In this document: piece after piece, positions 36,733-46,534 of the stretch | Position numbering within the stretch: the stretch's first letter is position 1 | How the letters are laid out: every line of letters begins with the position of its first letter | From: Patiria miniata | Lineage: Eukaryota > Echinodermata > Asteroidea > Valvatida > Asterinidae | DNA: 64,000 nucleotides | Assembly: GCF_015706575.1 (NCBI RefSeq) | Contig: NW_024037057.1 | Location: 4,359,501-4,423,500, forward strand | Reading direction: 5' to 3' | Position numbers and translations under genes: made by a program | Notes under the pieces: generated by a model | Seen by the model: the letters and a program-made list of their open reading frames with translations, nothing else | What the model was told of the DNA's origin: nothing | Databases searched by the model: none

Positions 36733-38658
36733 CTGGACTGCTTTCAGGCATAGCCACGTTCTGAATGATGGTGAAAGTAGGATCATTAACAGGTCCCAGG
36801 AAGGTCGGTTTATTTGCACCGCCAATATGCATGGAATCCACTGAAACGTGTTGCACTTGCACAGGTCCACATCTGAGTACAGCAGCTGATGGGGATGAGG
36901 CTCCTAGTTGGAGTCCTACAGGTGCGATGTCTTGAACTGAACTTGGACTCTGCATTAACTGTCCGACTTGTGATGTCGTTTCTCTGACCAATGTCTCTTG
37001 TATCTCTGAAGGCTTTCTTGGTGCAACATCCACTTGCCCATGACTTGGATTTTGGTGTGTTAACCTTTTCAGTCCATAATCCTCGGATGATTGCACCCTC
37101 TCTTTCTGAATACTCGGCTCTGTACCGCCTGCCTCTCGCTGGTTTTGTATCTGTCCCTCAGATGGTGTAGTTCCTTTGAGCTGGCGTTGTTCTTTAGCCT
37201 CTCTCACTTCTTCCTTTGGTTCAGGTTTGGCTTCATGACCGAATTCCTCCCGACTCAGTCTCTGGTCCCCAATTGATGTAGTCCCCTTCTGCTTGCTCTG
37301 TTCTTTAACCCCTTCCACAAAAACGTCTTGTTGAAGTTTATCTCGATGAACAACATACTCCTGTTTCGGACAAAGTCCATCAGATGATGAAGTCCCTTCC
37401 TGCGTTTTCCGCTCTTTGTGAAACCCAGCCCTTTGGATGTCTGCCTGCCTACTGTGTTTATCCCCCATCTGCTCTTGTCCTAATTTTTGCTCTCTTGCCT
37501 TCTTCCTTTTCGGCAATAATGAGAGAACAGACCTTTTAAAACGATTTTTAAATGAGGGTGATTGGGATGAAACATTTGGGGAATTTTGTTCTCCGGCACC
37601 TGCAACCTGATTCTGTACCTCAACTGTGTCTCGATGACCAACCTCCTCCTGACTCGGTCTCTGTTCCTCATCATGTCTTTGAAGATGGTCTTGTTCCTCG
37701 TGTCCCGGTCTCTGTCGATTACATGTTGTACTCCCTTTCTGCCTGCTCTCCTCTTTCTCTTGTACCTCTGATTGAGGTTTGTCTGGATGACCAACTTCCT
37801 CCTGACTCGCTCTCTGTTCCTCATCATGTCTCTGAAGAGGATCTTGTTCCTCATGTTCCGGTCTCTGTACCTCAGATGTTGTACTCGTTGTCTGCCTGCT
37901 CTCCTCTTTAACTTTTACCTCTGATTGAAGTTTTTCTCGATGACCAACTTCCTCCTCACTCGGTCTCGGTTCCTCATCTGATGGTCTGATATGCTTCTGT
38001 ATGCCCTGCTCTTCAACAGCTCCTGTTTCATGTCTGTGAAGTCGGCCGTGTACCTTGTGTCTCGGTCTCTGCTCCTCAGATGCTGTACTCCCTTTCTGCT
38101 TGCTCTCCTCTTCCACTTGTATCTCTGATTGAGGTTCGTCGCGATGAACAACTTTCTCCTGTCCTGGTCTCTGGTCCTCCGATGATATAAACCCTTTCTG
38201 CTTGCTTTGTTCTTTGGCCCCTCCCACTTGAACCTCTTGCTTAGGTTTGTCTCTGTGACCGACCATATGTCTAGGTCCCTGGTCTTCAGATGACGTAGCC
38301 ACCTTTTGCTTGCTCTGTTCTTTAGCCCCTTCCAATTGTACCTCTAGATGAGGCTGGTCTCGATGACCAAGTTGTTTCATCCTCTGTTGCTCATCTGATG
38401 GAATCATTAAGACCAAATCGGCACGCCCGATTGAATTTAATGCATCTCGCAAACGTTGGAATCCTTCCTCTCGATTTGTTTGCTTTCTCCACCAAGAAAG
38501 TAGCATCTGTAGGCTCCTTTCTTTGTTGTCTTGGGAGTTGGTTTGGATTTGCTTGATTTCTGCTTCTTCAAATCCCAGTAATTTCGCCAATTCTTCCCAA
38601 GATGATTCAGTATTCGAAGCCAAGTCCCGAAAGAACTGGTCATCAACAGTTTGTTTGT
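36733..38658 (-). CDS. NLR gene A exon 8: death domain 2 plus long charged repeat linker
   Basis: A 1,926-nt exon, phase 1 in and phase 1 out, with acceptor GTTTCGCAG and donor CCAG/GTAAAT. The first ~85 residues are a death domain: VDDQFFRDLAS, then ESSWEELAKLLGFEEAEI, MLLSWWRKQ, and LRDALNSIGRADLV, closest to death domain 1. About 480 residues of low-complexity linker follow, made of imperfect ~25-37-residue units with a recurring EEVGHRDKPQSEVQ / ESRQKGSTTSEEQRP pattern, very rich in E, Q, K and R. The last ~50 residues are different: hydrophobic, with VQVQHVSVDSMHIGG and PTFTIIQNVAMP. The next exon begins the NACHT module. Unlike in gene B, no intron separates the death domain from a linker on its C-terminal side. 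Confidence 0.87.
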
Positions 38659-39001
38659 CTGCGAAACAAAAAGAAACCTTTTCGTCAGTATGTAACTGAC
38701 AGCATCAGTGTCAATGAGTGTTTCTCTTTTGAGAATAACATCGGAGGTGGCTCAACACAATTTAAACTACAAGTACATGCTTTTCACCAGACTCACAAAA
38801 CAGCAGAATGCAAGAGCATGGATCCTGACAATTTGATATACCAGTGCAAAGGCTTTCGCTAAAGTTGCTTAGGTCGTTCATTTTTGTGACATGAATATAG
38901 ATACTGAGGTTGATGTGGTATCCCGTCCTAAATTACGAGGGAATAACGCCCTCAGGTTTATCACCATCTCGAAAGGGTATATTTTTTTCACAAGCATATA
39001 C

Positions 39002-39101
39002 CTTTTAGTCCACCACCCAGTAGGCCATCAGTGCACAGACGGAGTGAGATGTTCTCGTCCTGATGAATTCCACAGTCGTGAAGTGTCAGCAAATTATGCA
39101 G
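39002..39101 (-). CDS. NLR gene A exon 7: second half of ubiquitin-like domain 2
   Basis: A 100-nt exon, phase 0 in and phase 1 out, with a T-rich acceptor ending CCAG and donor AAAAG/GTATAT. The translation LHNLLTLHDCGIHQDENI then SLRLCTDG aligns with exon 3 (LCDLLTLEENGVDEDKL, ISLSLND), and the end GLLGGGLK parallels the DDDVLK end of exon 3. The exon was found by searching the intron for the missing half of the fold. The phase fit on both sides is the main support. A Gly-rich end is present but is followed by more coding sequence. Confidence 0.7.
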
Positions 39102-39471
39102 CTGGAAAAAAAATAAATAACATCCTGATGTTACACACAGTGCACTCTCTGAACGATGCCAGTTGGGTGGATGTGATTACAGAACCTGGCTAAACAAAAG
39201 TTGTAAAATTAACTTTCATCCGTGTGCAATGAAATCATGTGAGACTTAATCGGTGGGGCTATATATATAATCGTTGTTAATCTATGACTTGAGTGCTTAA
39301 GTGCAACTGCACCGACATCAGAAGCAGCACTGGTTTAATATGCACGAATAATGTAATGAGAATCAGAAGAGGTTGGCACTAAAACTCACAATGCATAGTC
39401 TTTACTTCGATGGAATGTAGATTAGGAAATTTACAACACGGTTACTTTGTAAAATACAGAGCTATTTTTAC

Positions 39472-39649
39472 CTCAAAGTTACGAAAGTTTCTTCGGATGA
39501 ACAGTCGCTGTTGTTGAGGCTGCACACCAATTTTCTCACTTATTATCACTTTTAAGATCAAGACAGGTGTCTCTGGATCCACTTGCAAACACATTATCTT
39601 TGGTTTTTGTGAACGACGACTTTGGATGAAGACTTGCACATATCTGCGA
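39472..39649 (-). CDS. NLR gene A exon 6: first half of ubiquitin-like domain 2
   Basis: A 178-nt exon, phase 2 in and phase 0 out, with acceptor TTTTTTGACAG and donor GAG/GTAAAA. The translation runs VQVFIQS, MCLQVDPETPV, then LKVIISEKIGVQPQQQRLFI. The order and spacing are those of exon 2 and of ubiquitin, including the Q-Q-Q-R-L-F strand. The same exon border inside the fold and the same phases as exon 2 show that Ubl 1 and Ubl 2 arose by duplication of an exon cassette. Confidence 0.77.
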
Positions 39650-39888
39650 CTGTCAAAAAAGCAGTACTGCATGCTAAGGGTCTCTCAATAGTTTGAATTG
39701 ACATATTAAATGAATAAAGGTAAAGACCATCAACTTTCACTGTAAGCACTCTCTTTGCTATTTTTAAACTGAGGAAATTTTGTTTTTCAAGGGAGTTAAA
39801 TTGTCAAAAAAAAAACCGAAATTTGATGCCTATGTAATTCTTCAAACACGAGGTGCAATACGTGTGCCAGCGTTTAATCGTCTTTTAC

Positions 39889-40048
39889 CTGATTAGCTGA
39901 GGTTTGTCTTGATCGCCAACTTGTTCCTTTTTCAGTTTCTTTTCCTCGGTTGATGCCGCCCCGTTTTGTTTGCTTTCCTCGTCTACTCCTACATCTTGAC
40001 GCCTGTTTGGCTTGGCTCCAGCTGCTTCGTCTCTTGATTTGCGCGTTA
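39889..40048 (-). CDS. NLR gene A exon 5: short charged linker
   Basis: A 160-nt exon, phase 1 in and phase 2 out, with acceptor TTTTTACATCAG and donor ATCAG/GTAAAA. It encodes about 53 residues rich in Lys, Glu and Gln. Its second half (EESKQNGAASTEEKK then EQVGDQDKPQ) resembles one unit of the long repeat linkers in exon 8 and in gene B. It links death domain 1 to ubiquitin-like domain 2 and converts the phase from 1 to 2, so that the second Ubl cassette can be read. There is no catalytic motif. An alternative is that it is skipped in some transcripts, but skipping would break the frame into exon 6. Confidence 0.65.
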
Positions 40049-40281
40049 CTGATGTAAAAAGAAAAATAGAGCGATCATATTTTAAACTATCTCTACTGTT
40101 TTGGTGGTTTGTTTTCTAAAATTAACAATTAGGTATTTTTAGTTGCTTATTTGTTTAAAGAGTCCGAAGTGAGAGCAGGGTACCATATATTTTTTTTATC
40201 CTTAAATTATAGTGTCTAATGTAAAGTTTCATCTCTAATCACTCCTTAAATGTTATCTGCTTGTTTTGCATTTTAGCTCAC

Positions 40282-40542
40282 CCGGTACATTTTGGGCAAA
40301 ACCAGTCAGCCCGATGGCCTCCATTGCTCGTCTCAGCTTCTGAGCTGCGTCTTCGTGATCTGTCGTCTTTTCCCACCAAGTGAGTAGCATGTGACGGCTC
40401 CCTCCAGTGCTGCCTTCGTTGGTGGTTTGGATGTCTGCAATTTCCGCTTCTTCATATCCTAGGTGTTTGGCAAGTTCCTTCCACGATGATTCGATTTTTG
40501 AGGACAAGTCCCTGAGGTACTCATCGGCAATGCTGGCTTCGT
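40282..40542 (-). CDS. NLR gene A exon 4: death domain 1
   Basis: A 261-nt exon, phase 1 in and phase 1 out, with acceptor CTTTTGACAG and donor ACCGG/GTGAGC. It encodes one death domain: a lead helix (ADEYLRDLSSKI), then ESSWKELAKHLGYEEAEI with the conserved W and L-x-x-x-L-G core, then MLLTWWEK with the W of helix 4, and finally a helix with the LRRAMEAIGL pattern. The death domain of gene B is an exon of exactly the same length and phase. Such domains form homotypic complexes with adaptors or kinases. Here it follows ubiquitin-like domain 1 directly. Confidence 0.88.
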
Positions 40543-40828
40543 CTGTCAAAAGAAAGAGTAACGTCAGTGAGACATTTTCAAATACGACCGCCACGGTTTT
40601 ATGAGTTATCAACAACAGGTTCAACAAGAAGAGACTCTTGGTCTGAATGTTGAATTTTCTGCATTTACCGACAGTCCAACTCCCAGCTCCGATGAAGGCC
40701 TTGTCAGGCCCAAAATTTAGCGACAAAAAATCTTGGTGAGCACTGCTTGAACTTATTTTCATCATATATTTTCAACTTGAGATTTTTTTTTATTACTAGG
40801 ACATTTACTCGTACCCTCTACCATTTAC

Positions 40829-40931
40829 CTTTTAGTACATCGTCGTCATGTGTGTCATTTAAGGATAGACTAAGAGAGATGAGTTTATCCTCGTCAACGC
40901 CATTCTCCTCAAGTGTGAGCAAGTCACAGAG
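40829..40931 (-). CDS. NLR gene A exon 3: second half of ubiquitin-like domain 1
   Basis: This is a 103-nt exon, phase 0 in and phase 1 out, with acceptor TTAG before 40931 and donor AAAG/GTAAAT after 40829. It is too short to stand out as an open frame. Its translation LCDLLTLEENGVDEDKL followed by ISLSLND matches the C-terminal third of ubiquitin (L-x-D-x-x-T-L-x-x-x-x-I, then T-L-x-L-x-L). There is no terminal Gly-Gly, so processing or conjugation is not expected. An acidic stretch (DTHDDD) leads into the death domain exon. The exon was placed because it completes exon 2 at the right phase and distance (303-bp intron). Confidence 0.75.
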
Positions 40932-41234
40932 CTAATAAAGTAAATCATGTAAAAAAGTAAATTACACAATCAGAAGAGAAAGTGAGAACATTTTAGTTGT
41001 GCATTGTTTAAACAGCCATCAAATTACGTTCTTCAAGCCTAGTAGGAAGGAATGGATACTGATTTTCAGGGACGGCGGAACAAGCGGGGAGGGGGTGGCG
41101 GGGGAACTCCCCCCCCCCCCCCAAGATTTACCCAAGTGCGGACATAAATGTACCCCTTCGTGATGCCCCCAGTTGGAAATGTATATTCCCACAAGCGAAC
41201 ATTAGATTTGGATATATTTGAAATTGATACCGAC

Positions 41235-41418
41235 CTGGACGTTTTCCCTGATGTACAGACGCTGATGTCGTGCCTCCACACCGATCTTCTTCTGGATTGT
41301 TTTTTTGAGAGATGAGACGGATGTCTCAGGATGGAGTTCGAAATAAAGTGTCTTGGATCTATGCGAGGAGGGAGTCCGGACAAAGACCTGCAGTTTCTGT
41401 TTTACGTCTTTGGTGTTA
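41235..41418 (-). CDS. NLR gene A exon 2: first half of ubiquitin-like domain 1
   Basis: The acceptor (CCCTATTTTCACAG) precedes 41418; the donor CAG/GTCGGT follows 41235. The length of 184 nt fits phase 2 in and phase 0 out. The translation starts NTKDVKQK and continues LQVFVRT, then a TLYFELHPETSV strand, then KKTIQKKIGVEARHQRLYI. This follows ubiquitin element by element: the first strand (MQIFVKT), the second strand with its acidic residue, the helix (KAKIQDKEG), and the PxxQQRLIF strand. The missing part of the fold lies in the next exon. By family knowledge, Ubl domains mediate protein-protein contact. This one is an internal domain, so it is unlikely to be conjugated. Confidence 0.78.
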
Positions 41419-41677
41419 CTGTGAAAATAGGGGGAAATCCCGAGTAGTTTTAGAAATGCATTATTCTAAAATAGAATGGGATCAGTGAATAATTTATTTT
41501 AAAGCTATAGCCAAAGTTACATCCACTGTCATGAGTCTCGCAAAATTAGAAGAATTGAACAAGTTCACTCAACTTTTACACAAGTAGCTGGAAAGAGTCA
41601 ATGATTCAAACAAATCCTTCGATATTAACTTACAATTATAACCCTCATTTTAAATGAATAATGTCATTGCTGTTTAC

Positions 41678-41948
41678 CTCTGACTTTCATGTGTCTGCTT
41701 TGATTGTCTTCGAGTCCATCGTTTCGATGGTCTCCTCTTTGCACAGCAATCATCCGATGACGTTTTCCTGTAATGCAGTACAGACAGGAAAGCTTGTTTC
41801 CTCCTTGGTTTGACTTTAGTCCTCCTGCTGATGAGTTTGGCGTTGGAGTGGTCGTACACGACGGCTGTTGCCTTAATGTATGCATTCAACTGCTGAACGG
41901 TCTTTCGCGGCATCTTGTTAGAGATCAGCACGAGTTAAAGCATCCTTA
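41678..41948 (-). CDS. NLR gene A, first coding exon (basic N-terminal segment)
   Basis: A polypyrimidine tract followed by CAG places an acceptor just before 41948, so a non-coding 5' exon probably lies further upstream. An in-frame TAA sits between that acceptor and the first ATG (41913-41911), which decides the start MPRKTVQQLNAYIK. The coding part is 236 nt (78 codons plus two bases) and ends in a good donor (AGAG/GTAAAC) in phase 2. The segment is rich in Arg and Lys in its second half (for example SRRTKVKPRRK) and has no domain I recognise. Two orphan copies of the same exon, with the same donor phase, occur at 3.6-3.8 and 16.4-16.6 kb, and this conservation supports it as real coding sequence. 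It could be a localisation or regulatory segment; its function is unknown. Confidence 0.72.
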
Positions 41949-42099
41949 CTGAAAGAATAGAAAAAAACAAATCAAGTTAAAACCAGTGCAATACTATCCA
42001 CCGTTTCTGAGGAGCTGTACATATAAGCGAGGATACTACGATGTACATCGAGGATGGTGACTTTGAATAGCAGGTGAGTTGACTTAAGAATGCACAGCT

Positions 42100-43310
42100 T
42101 ATGATGGACTTGTAACTGACTTGTGATGGGCTTGTGATGGACTTGGGATGGACTTGGGATGGACTTGTGATGGACTTGTGATGGACTTGTGATGGACTTG
42201 TGATGGACTTGTGATGGACTTGTGATGGACTTGTGATGGACTTGTGATGGACTTGTGGTGGACTTGTGTTGGACTTATGATGAACCAAGGATGGACTTGT
42301 GAGGGACTTGGGATGGACTTGGGATGGACTTGGGTTGGACTTGGGATGGACTTGGGATGGACTTGGGATGGACTTGTGATGGACTTGTGATGGACTTGTG
42401 ATGGACTTGTGATGGACTTGTAAAGGACTTGTGATGGACTTGTGATGGACTTGTGATGGACTTGTGATGGACTTGTAAAGGACTTGTGATGGACTTGGGA
42501 TGGACTCGGGATGGAATTGGGATGGACTTGTGATGGATTTGTGATGGACTTGTGAAGGACTTGTGATAGACTTGTGATGGACTTGTGATGGACTTGTGAA
42601 GGACTTATGATAGACTTGTGATGGACTTGTGATGAACTTGTGGTGGACTTGTGATGGACTTGGGATGGACTTGTGATGGACTTGTGATGGACTTGTGATG
42701 GACTTGTGATGGACTTGTAAAGGACTTGTGATGGACTTAGGATGGACTTGTGATGGACTTGGGATGGACTTGTGATGGACTTGTGATGGACTTGTGATGG
42801 ACTTGTGATGGACTTGTAAAGGACTTGTGATGGACTTAGGATGGACTTGGGATGGACTTGGGATGGACTTGTGATGGACTTGTGATGGGCTTGTGATAGA
42901 CTTGTGATAAACTTGTGATGGACTTGGGACGGACCAGTGATGGACTTGGGATAGACTTGGGATGGACTTGAAATAGACTTGTAATGGACTTGGGATGGAC
43001 TTGTGATGAACCAAGGATGGACTTGGGATGGACTTGGGATGGACTTGGGTTGGACTTGGGATGGACTTGTGATGGACTTGGGATGGACTTGTGATGGACT
43101 TGTGATGGACTTGTGATGGACTTGTAAAGGACTTGTGATGGACTTGGGATGGACTCGGGATGGAATTGGGATGGACTTGGGATGGACTCGGGATGGAATT
43201 GGGATGGACTTGTGATGGACTTGTGATGGACTTGTGAAGGACTTGTGGTAGACTTGTGATGGACTTGGGACGGACTTGTGATGGACTTGGGATAGACTTG
43301 TGATGGTCTT
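42100..43310. repeat. 11-bp minisatellite (GATGGACTTGT), roughly 110 copies
   Basis: The unit GATGGACTTGT or GATGGACTTGG repeats with point variants such as TAAAGGACTTG. As 11 is not a multiple of 3, three units make an 11-codon cycle and every frame of the minus strand reads the same kind of peptide (SPSQVHHKSIT-like), so long frames of more than 300 codons appear without being genes. The array lies 150-200 bp upstream of the first coding exon of gene A, in its promoter or 5' UTR intron. Confidence 0.92.
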
Positions 43311-43389
43311 ATGGATACTTACAGGGACACGAAAACAACAATGCCAAAGACCACCCCACATATACCATCTTTGAAGTTGATATGTAATG

Positions 43390-43690
43390 TTTAATATCAA
43401 CTTAACGGTTTATATACGAAATATTTTGTTGGACATTCGGCTTAATGTATTTCTAATGTTTGAACCATGACGACCTTGACCTTTAACCTATCGTGCCTAA
43501 AACAAATAGACTTTGGGGTACCCCGAGACGGACTCCCGCACCGTCTGAAGTTAATACGTTCAGTAATTCTAGAGATTTTCCTCTGAAACCATTTTCATTG
43601 TCTTAACCATTATGCTACAGCATAATGAGGTCCACAAATAGCTTCTGGGGACCCCAAGACCAATTCCTAAACCCAAGGCAAACGAAATTG
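43390..43690. repeat. Degenerate repeat related to 47560-47935
   Basis: GAACCATGACGACCTTGACC near 43461, then GGGGTACCCCGAGAC near 43515 and GGGGACCCCAAGACCAA near 43648, show the same elements in the same order as at 47.6-47.9 kb. Confidence 0.45.
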
Positions 43691-44001
43691 ATGTTTGATT
43701 AGTGTTCTTTTCAACCAATGTCAATTATAATAAATACATTTGAATTGTTATTTATTTGTGATTCCTTTTTTTTTTCAATGTTTATATGTGAGAAAAATCG
43801 AAATAACACGTGTTGTAAATAAAATGCAAATTAAGACTGAACGTTTAGAAAACAACTAACAGTCTGAGAAATCCGCTGGAAAAGTAACAATATTTTGGGT
43901 CGAATGAATCAAAGTTAGGAAATGCTTGGAAGTACAAGCACAGAATTTTTTTTATTCTGAGGAGTAAGCTCATTTATGAAAAGCAAATACAATGCATCAA
44001 T

Positions 44002-44137
44002 AAGCCTCTGTACTAATGACGTCACACTTTGTTTACATGCACACTTTCCTATGGAGCCAGTGGGGGCCCACGGTCCACTGAGCACCATAGTAAAGTGCAC
44101 ATGTAAACAAAGTGTGACTTCATTAGTACAGAGGCTT
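44002..44137. mobile_element. 136-bp near-perfect palindrome (MITE-like)
   Basis: AAGCCTCTGTACTAATGA at the left is matched by TCATTAGTACAGAGGCTT at the right, and the inverse match continues inward through CACTTTGTTTACATG to a GTGGGGGCCCAC centre. There is no clear target duplication. The short frames on both strands are products of the palindrome. Confidence 0.8.
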
Positions 44138-44779
44138 CTTCAAACAGATATTTTTTTTTACTGCTAGGCATTCACTATACTGTAGGCAGCAGATATGCGT
44201 CCTTACTGTTGGATCGATTGCACGGACGAGTGGTTGCCAACAATAGGCTCTTTTGTATGTGCACGAATTCGCACACACACGGGGTTTACATGTAGGGTAA
44301 CCGAATCCAAAACATCATGGTACAGGTGATGCATACAATGCTGTGATTACTTTGAGTTTTAAATAAAACTCGAATGATACAGAATATTTTCGACATTTGC
44401 AGAATGCCGAAAGTAATTTCGCGAAAAATGTAAGCCACAAGTGTCCTGTAGACTAAGTCACGGTTGCCGAAAATATTTTTTCATCCAGAAATAAACCGGA
44501 CGCTTACTTCAGTTTGTTCAGTTCCCTGATTGCTGTTGGATAAAAACTTCTTCTTATTCTTCTGCATCAAAATTACACTTCTCAGATCTTTAAATCACGA
44601 ACTATTTTTTTACTAGTGATGTAATTAATTATTTTAAAAAAGTGTATTACTTTTGCTGAATGTGATTGAAATAAGGTATATGGTATCAATAATATTTTAC
44701 TTAACATATTTTATTATGATGTTACGCTGATAACATATCATATATGCAGCAAGTTTTAACGCAGAAGTGTTTTTGCTTC
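44138..44779. other. No gene seen
   Basis: AT-rich intergenic sequence. Confidence 0.6.
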
Positions 44780-46305
44780 GTATTTTCAAGGTGGCTCCTG
44801 CCCAACCTCCAAAAATAATATTTTAACCAGTTAATGCTTCACATCGGAAGCATTCATTCCATTTAATTCATGCTCTCCAGTAAAAGCGTTCGCTTTATTT
44901 TTATTCATACAGGTGCAAGCGAACACTTTAAAATTGGCAGCAAAAGCAAATTCTAGTTTTTATTCATATGACCCACTGAATGTCAAATCTACGACTTCTG
45001 TGACCACAGACGAAAGAGTGTCATCAAGCCCTCATGTATCGGGGGAAATTTCTATTCAAAATGAAATGAAAACCTCACCTCGTGAGAGTGCACTTTGAAA
45101 AGAAAATGTATTACATTTTACACTGCAAAGTAGTTTGTTTTATTATCTTTGGAAGTGCCTAATTACTGTCATTCTAAGTGTTGTTTCTGTGGTGTTACTT
45201 CAGGGAATAGACCGTTCACGTTTTATGATTTAAGTTCACAAATTATGAATCATGTACATATTGAGAAAAAAAATGAAACAGTAATAACACGAAGTTGATA
45301 CGGCAAAAAACCCAAATGCCGGCAATTTGTGGTGGGTAAACAGCTGTGACACCGAGGCCTCTGCCTCAACCTCGTTAGCATTGTATTATTTATTGGAAAA
45401 CTCCTTTTCAATAGTGCTTGGCATCATGCAAACTTGGTTGCCTCTGCCGTAATATGACATCATGGTTTTGCTCATGATTATTAGCATGTAATAAAAACGG
45501 CCCGATGTCAATCAGGAAAGTCCACATTTTAAATAAAAATGTAAATTTAACACCCGTATGCACTTGAAGTACATGTACATGTACAAACATTTTAGAAATA
45601 CATTTAGAAAATACACAATTACATCATATCATGGACATTAATTTAGGTTTTGCCCTTCACTGCCGTTATTTCGTAAGGTACTGTTTACTCAGATCTGACG
45701 AGTAATAATTCAGAAAAAAATCCCTTCAGGAGCAGTGTTCCTCTCAACCCCCATCCCCACCCCAACCCCCACCCAAACTCCAAACCGAAAACCTCTGTTT
45801 AACTGTTATCTCTCTTTCGGTCAGTTTCACGGCAAACGTGCACTCTACACTTTATAACGACAAATCCTCATCATGTCTTGTAAAGTTCCATCTCCATTCT
45901 ACATGTACCAGACTTGGTGAGTTTACTTTATCCACACTACATTATTCAGAACAAACAGATAATTACGACTGCACGACGGCGATAGAAGAAAAAAAAGAAA
46001 CAGCTTGGAAAAATCACGAACAATGGACGGATATGATGCTTCAATTGCAATTTACCCTATTTACGCCCAGTTTGATATTTCCGCACACGGATTTTGGAAT
46101 TCCCCTGATGTAATACTTCTATTAATACATTTTAACAATGGGGCAACGTCACAGTGCGCCTGCGCTGTACCGCCCTGTAAACTTGACTGGTTCCCGGGCC
46201 CTCCATTATCGATTATGACTTCAAACGGAGTGGGAACCAGTCTACATGTTAAACCACTTCGTCGTTACGGTCCAATAGACTCGTTGACCTGATTGTTGCA
46301 CAGAC
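44780..46305. repeat. Intergenic tandem duplication, unit 1 (includes 500-bp repeat copy 1)
   Basis: The segment 44780-45090 matches 46540-46870, and 45806-46303 matches 46990-47500. The second part is the 500-bp repeat, which starts TTATCTCTCTTTCGG and ends near GTTGACCTGATTGTTGCACA. Within it GACTGGTTCCC and GGGAACCAGTC form an inverted pair (about 46184-46242). A short plus-strand frame (NDKSSSCLVKFHLHST) recurs in the copies, but I see no family match. Confidence 0.7.
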
Positions 46306-46534
46306 CAGCTCTCATAGTGTAAAGTCTTTATCAGAAATACTCTCTGTCACTTTAGAGCGGAATGTGAAAGTGAATAGTATCATTTTGTGCTTCACGAATA
46401 TATTGTTTATAATGCTACTCTGACAACATTTCATATATAAAGCAATTTGTTTTGCGCACAGGTATTCGCTTTATATTTTCAAGGTGGACCATGCCCAACC
46501 TTCAAAAATAGGGTTTTTTAACCAGTAAATGTTT

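Larger units (their letters stand above)
29126..41948 (-). other. NLR gene A, gene-level model (9 exons): Ubl-DD-Ubl-DD-linker-NACHT-LRR
   Basis: This entry joins the exons listed separately below. Coding exons, 5' to 3' on the minus strand, are 41913-41678, 41418-41235, 40931-40829, 40542-40282, 40048-39889, 39649-39472, 39101-39002, 38658-36733 and 35999-29126. Every intron begins with GT and ends with AG, and each exon's end phase matches the next exon's start phase (2,0,1,1,2,0,1,1). The summed coding length is 10,022 nt, one short of a multiple of three, which agrees with a single missing G at 32,949-32,951. Without that lesion the product would be about 3,340 residues. By family knowledge it is a cytosolic NLR-type immune sensor. 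The gene is followed by a long 3' flank with an AATAAA conserved in gene B. The Ubl assignments rest on pattern resemblance to ubiquitin; the NACHT, LRR and death domains are clear. Confidence 0.82.

Noticed and set aside
41977..43400. Two long minus-strand open frames (345 and 433 codons) of SPSQVHHKSIT-type repeats
   Set aside because: They are read-through of an 11-bp minisatellite in different frames; there is no codon constraint and all frames look alike.
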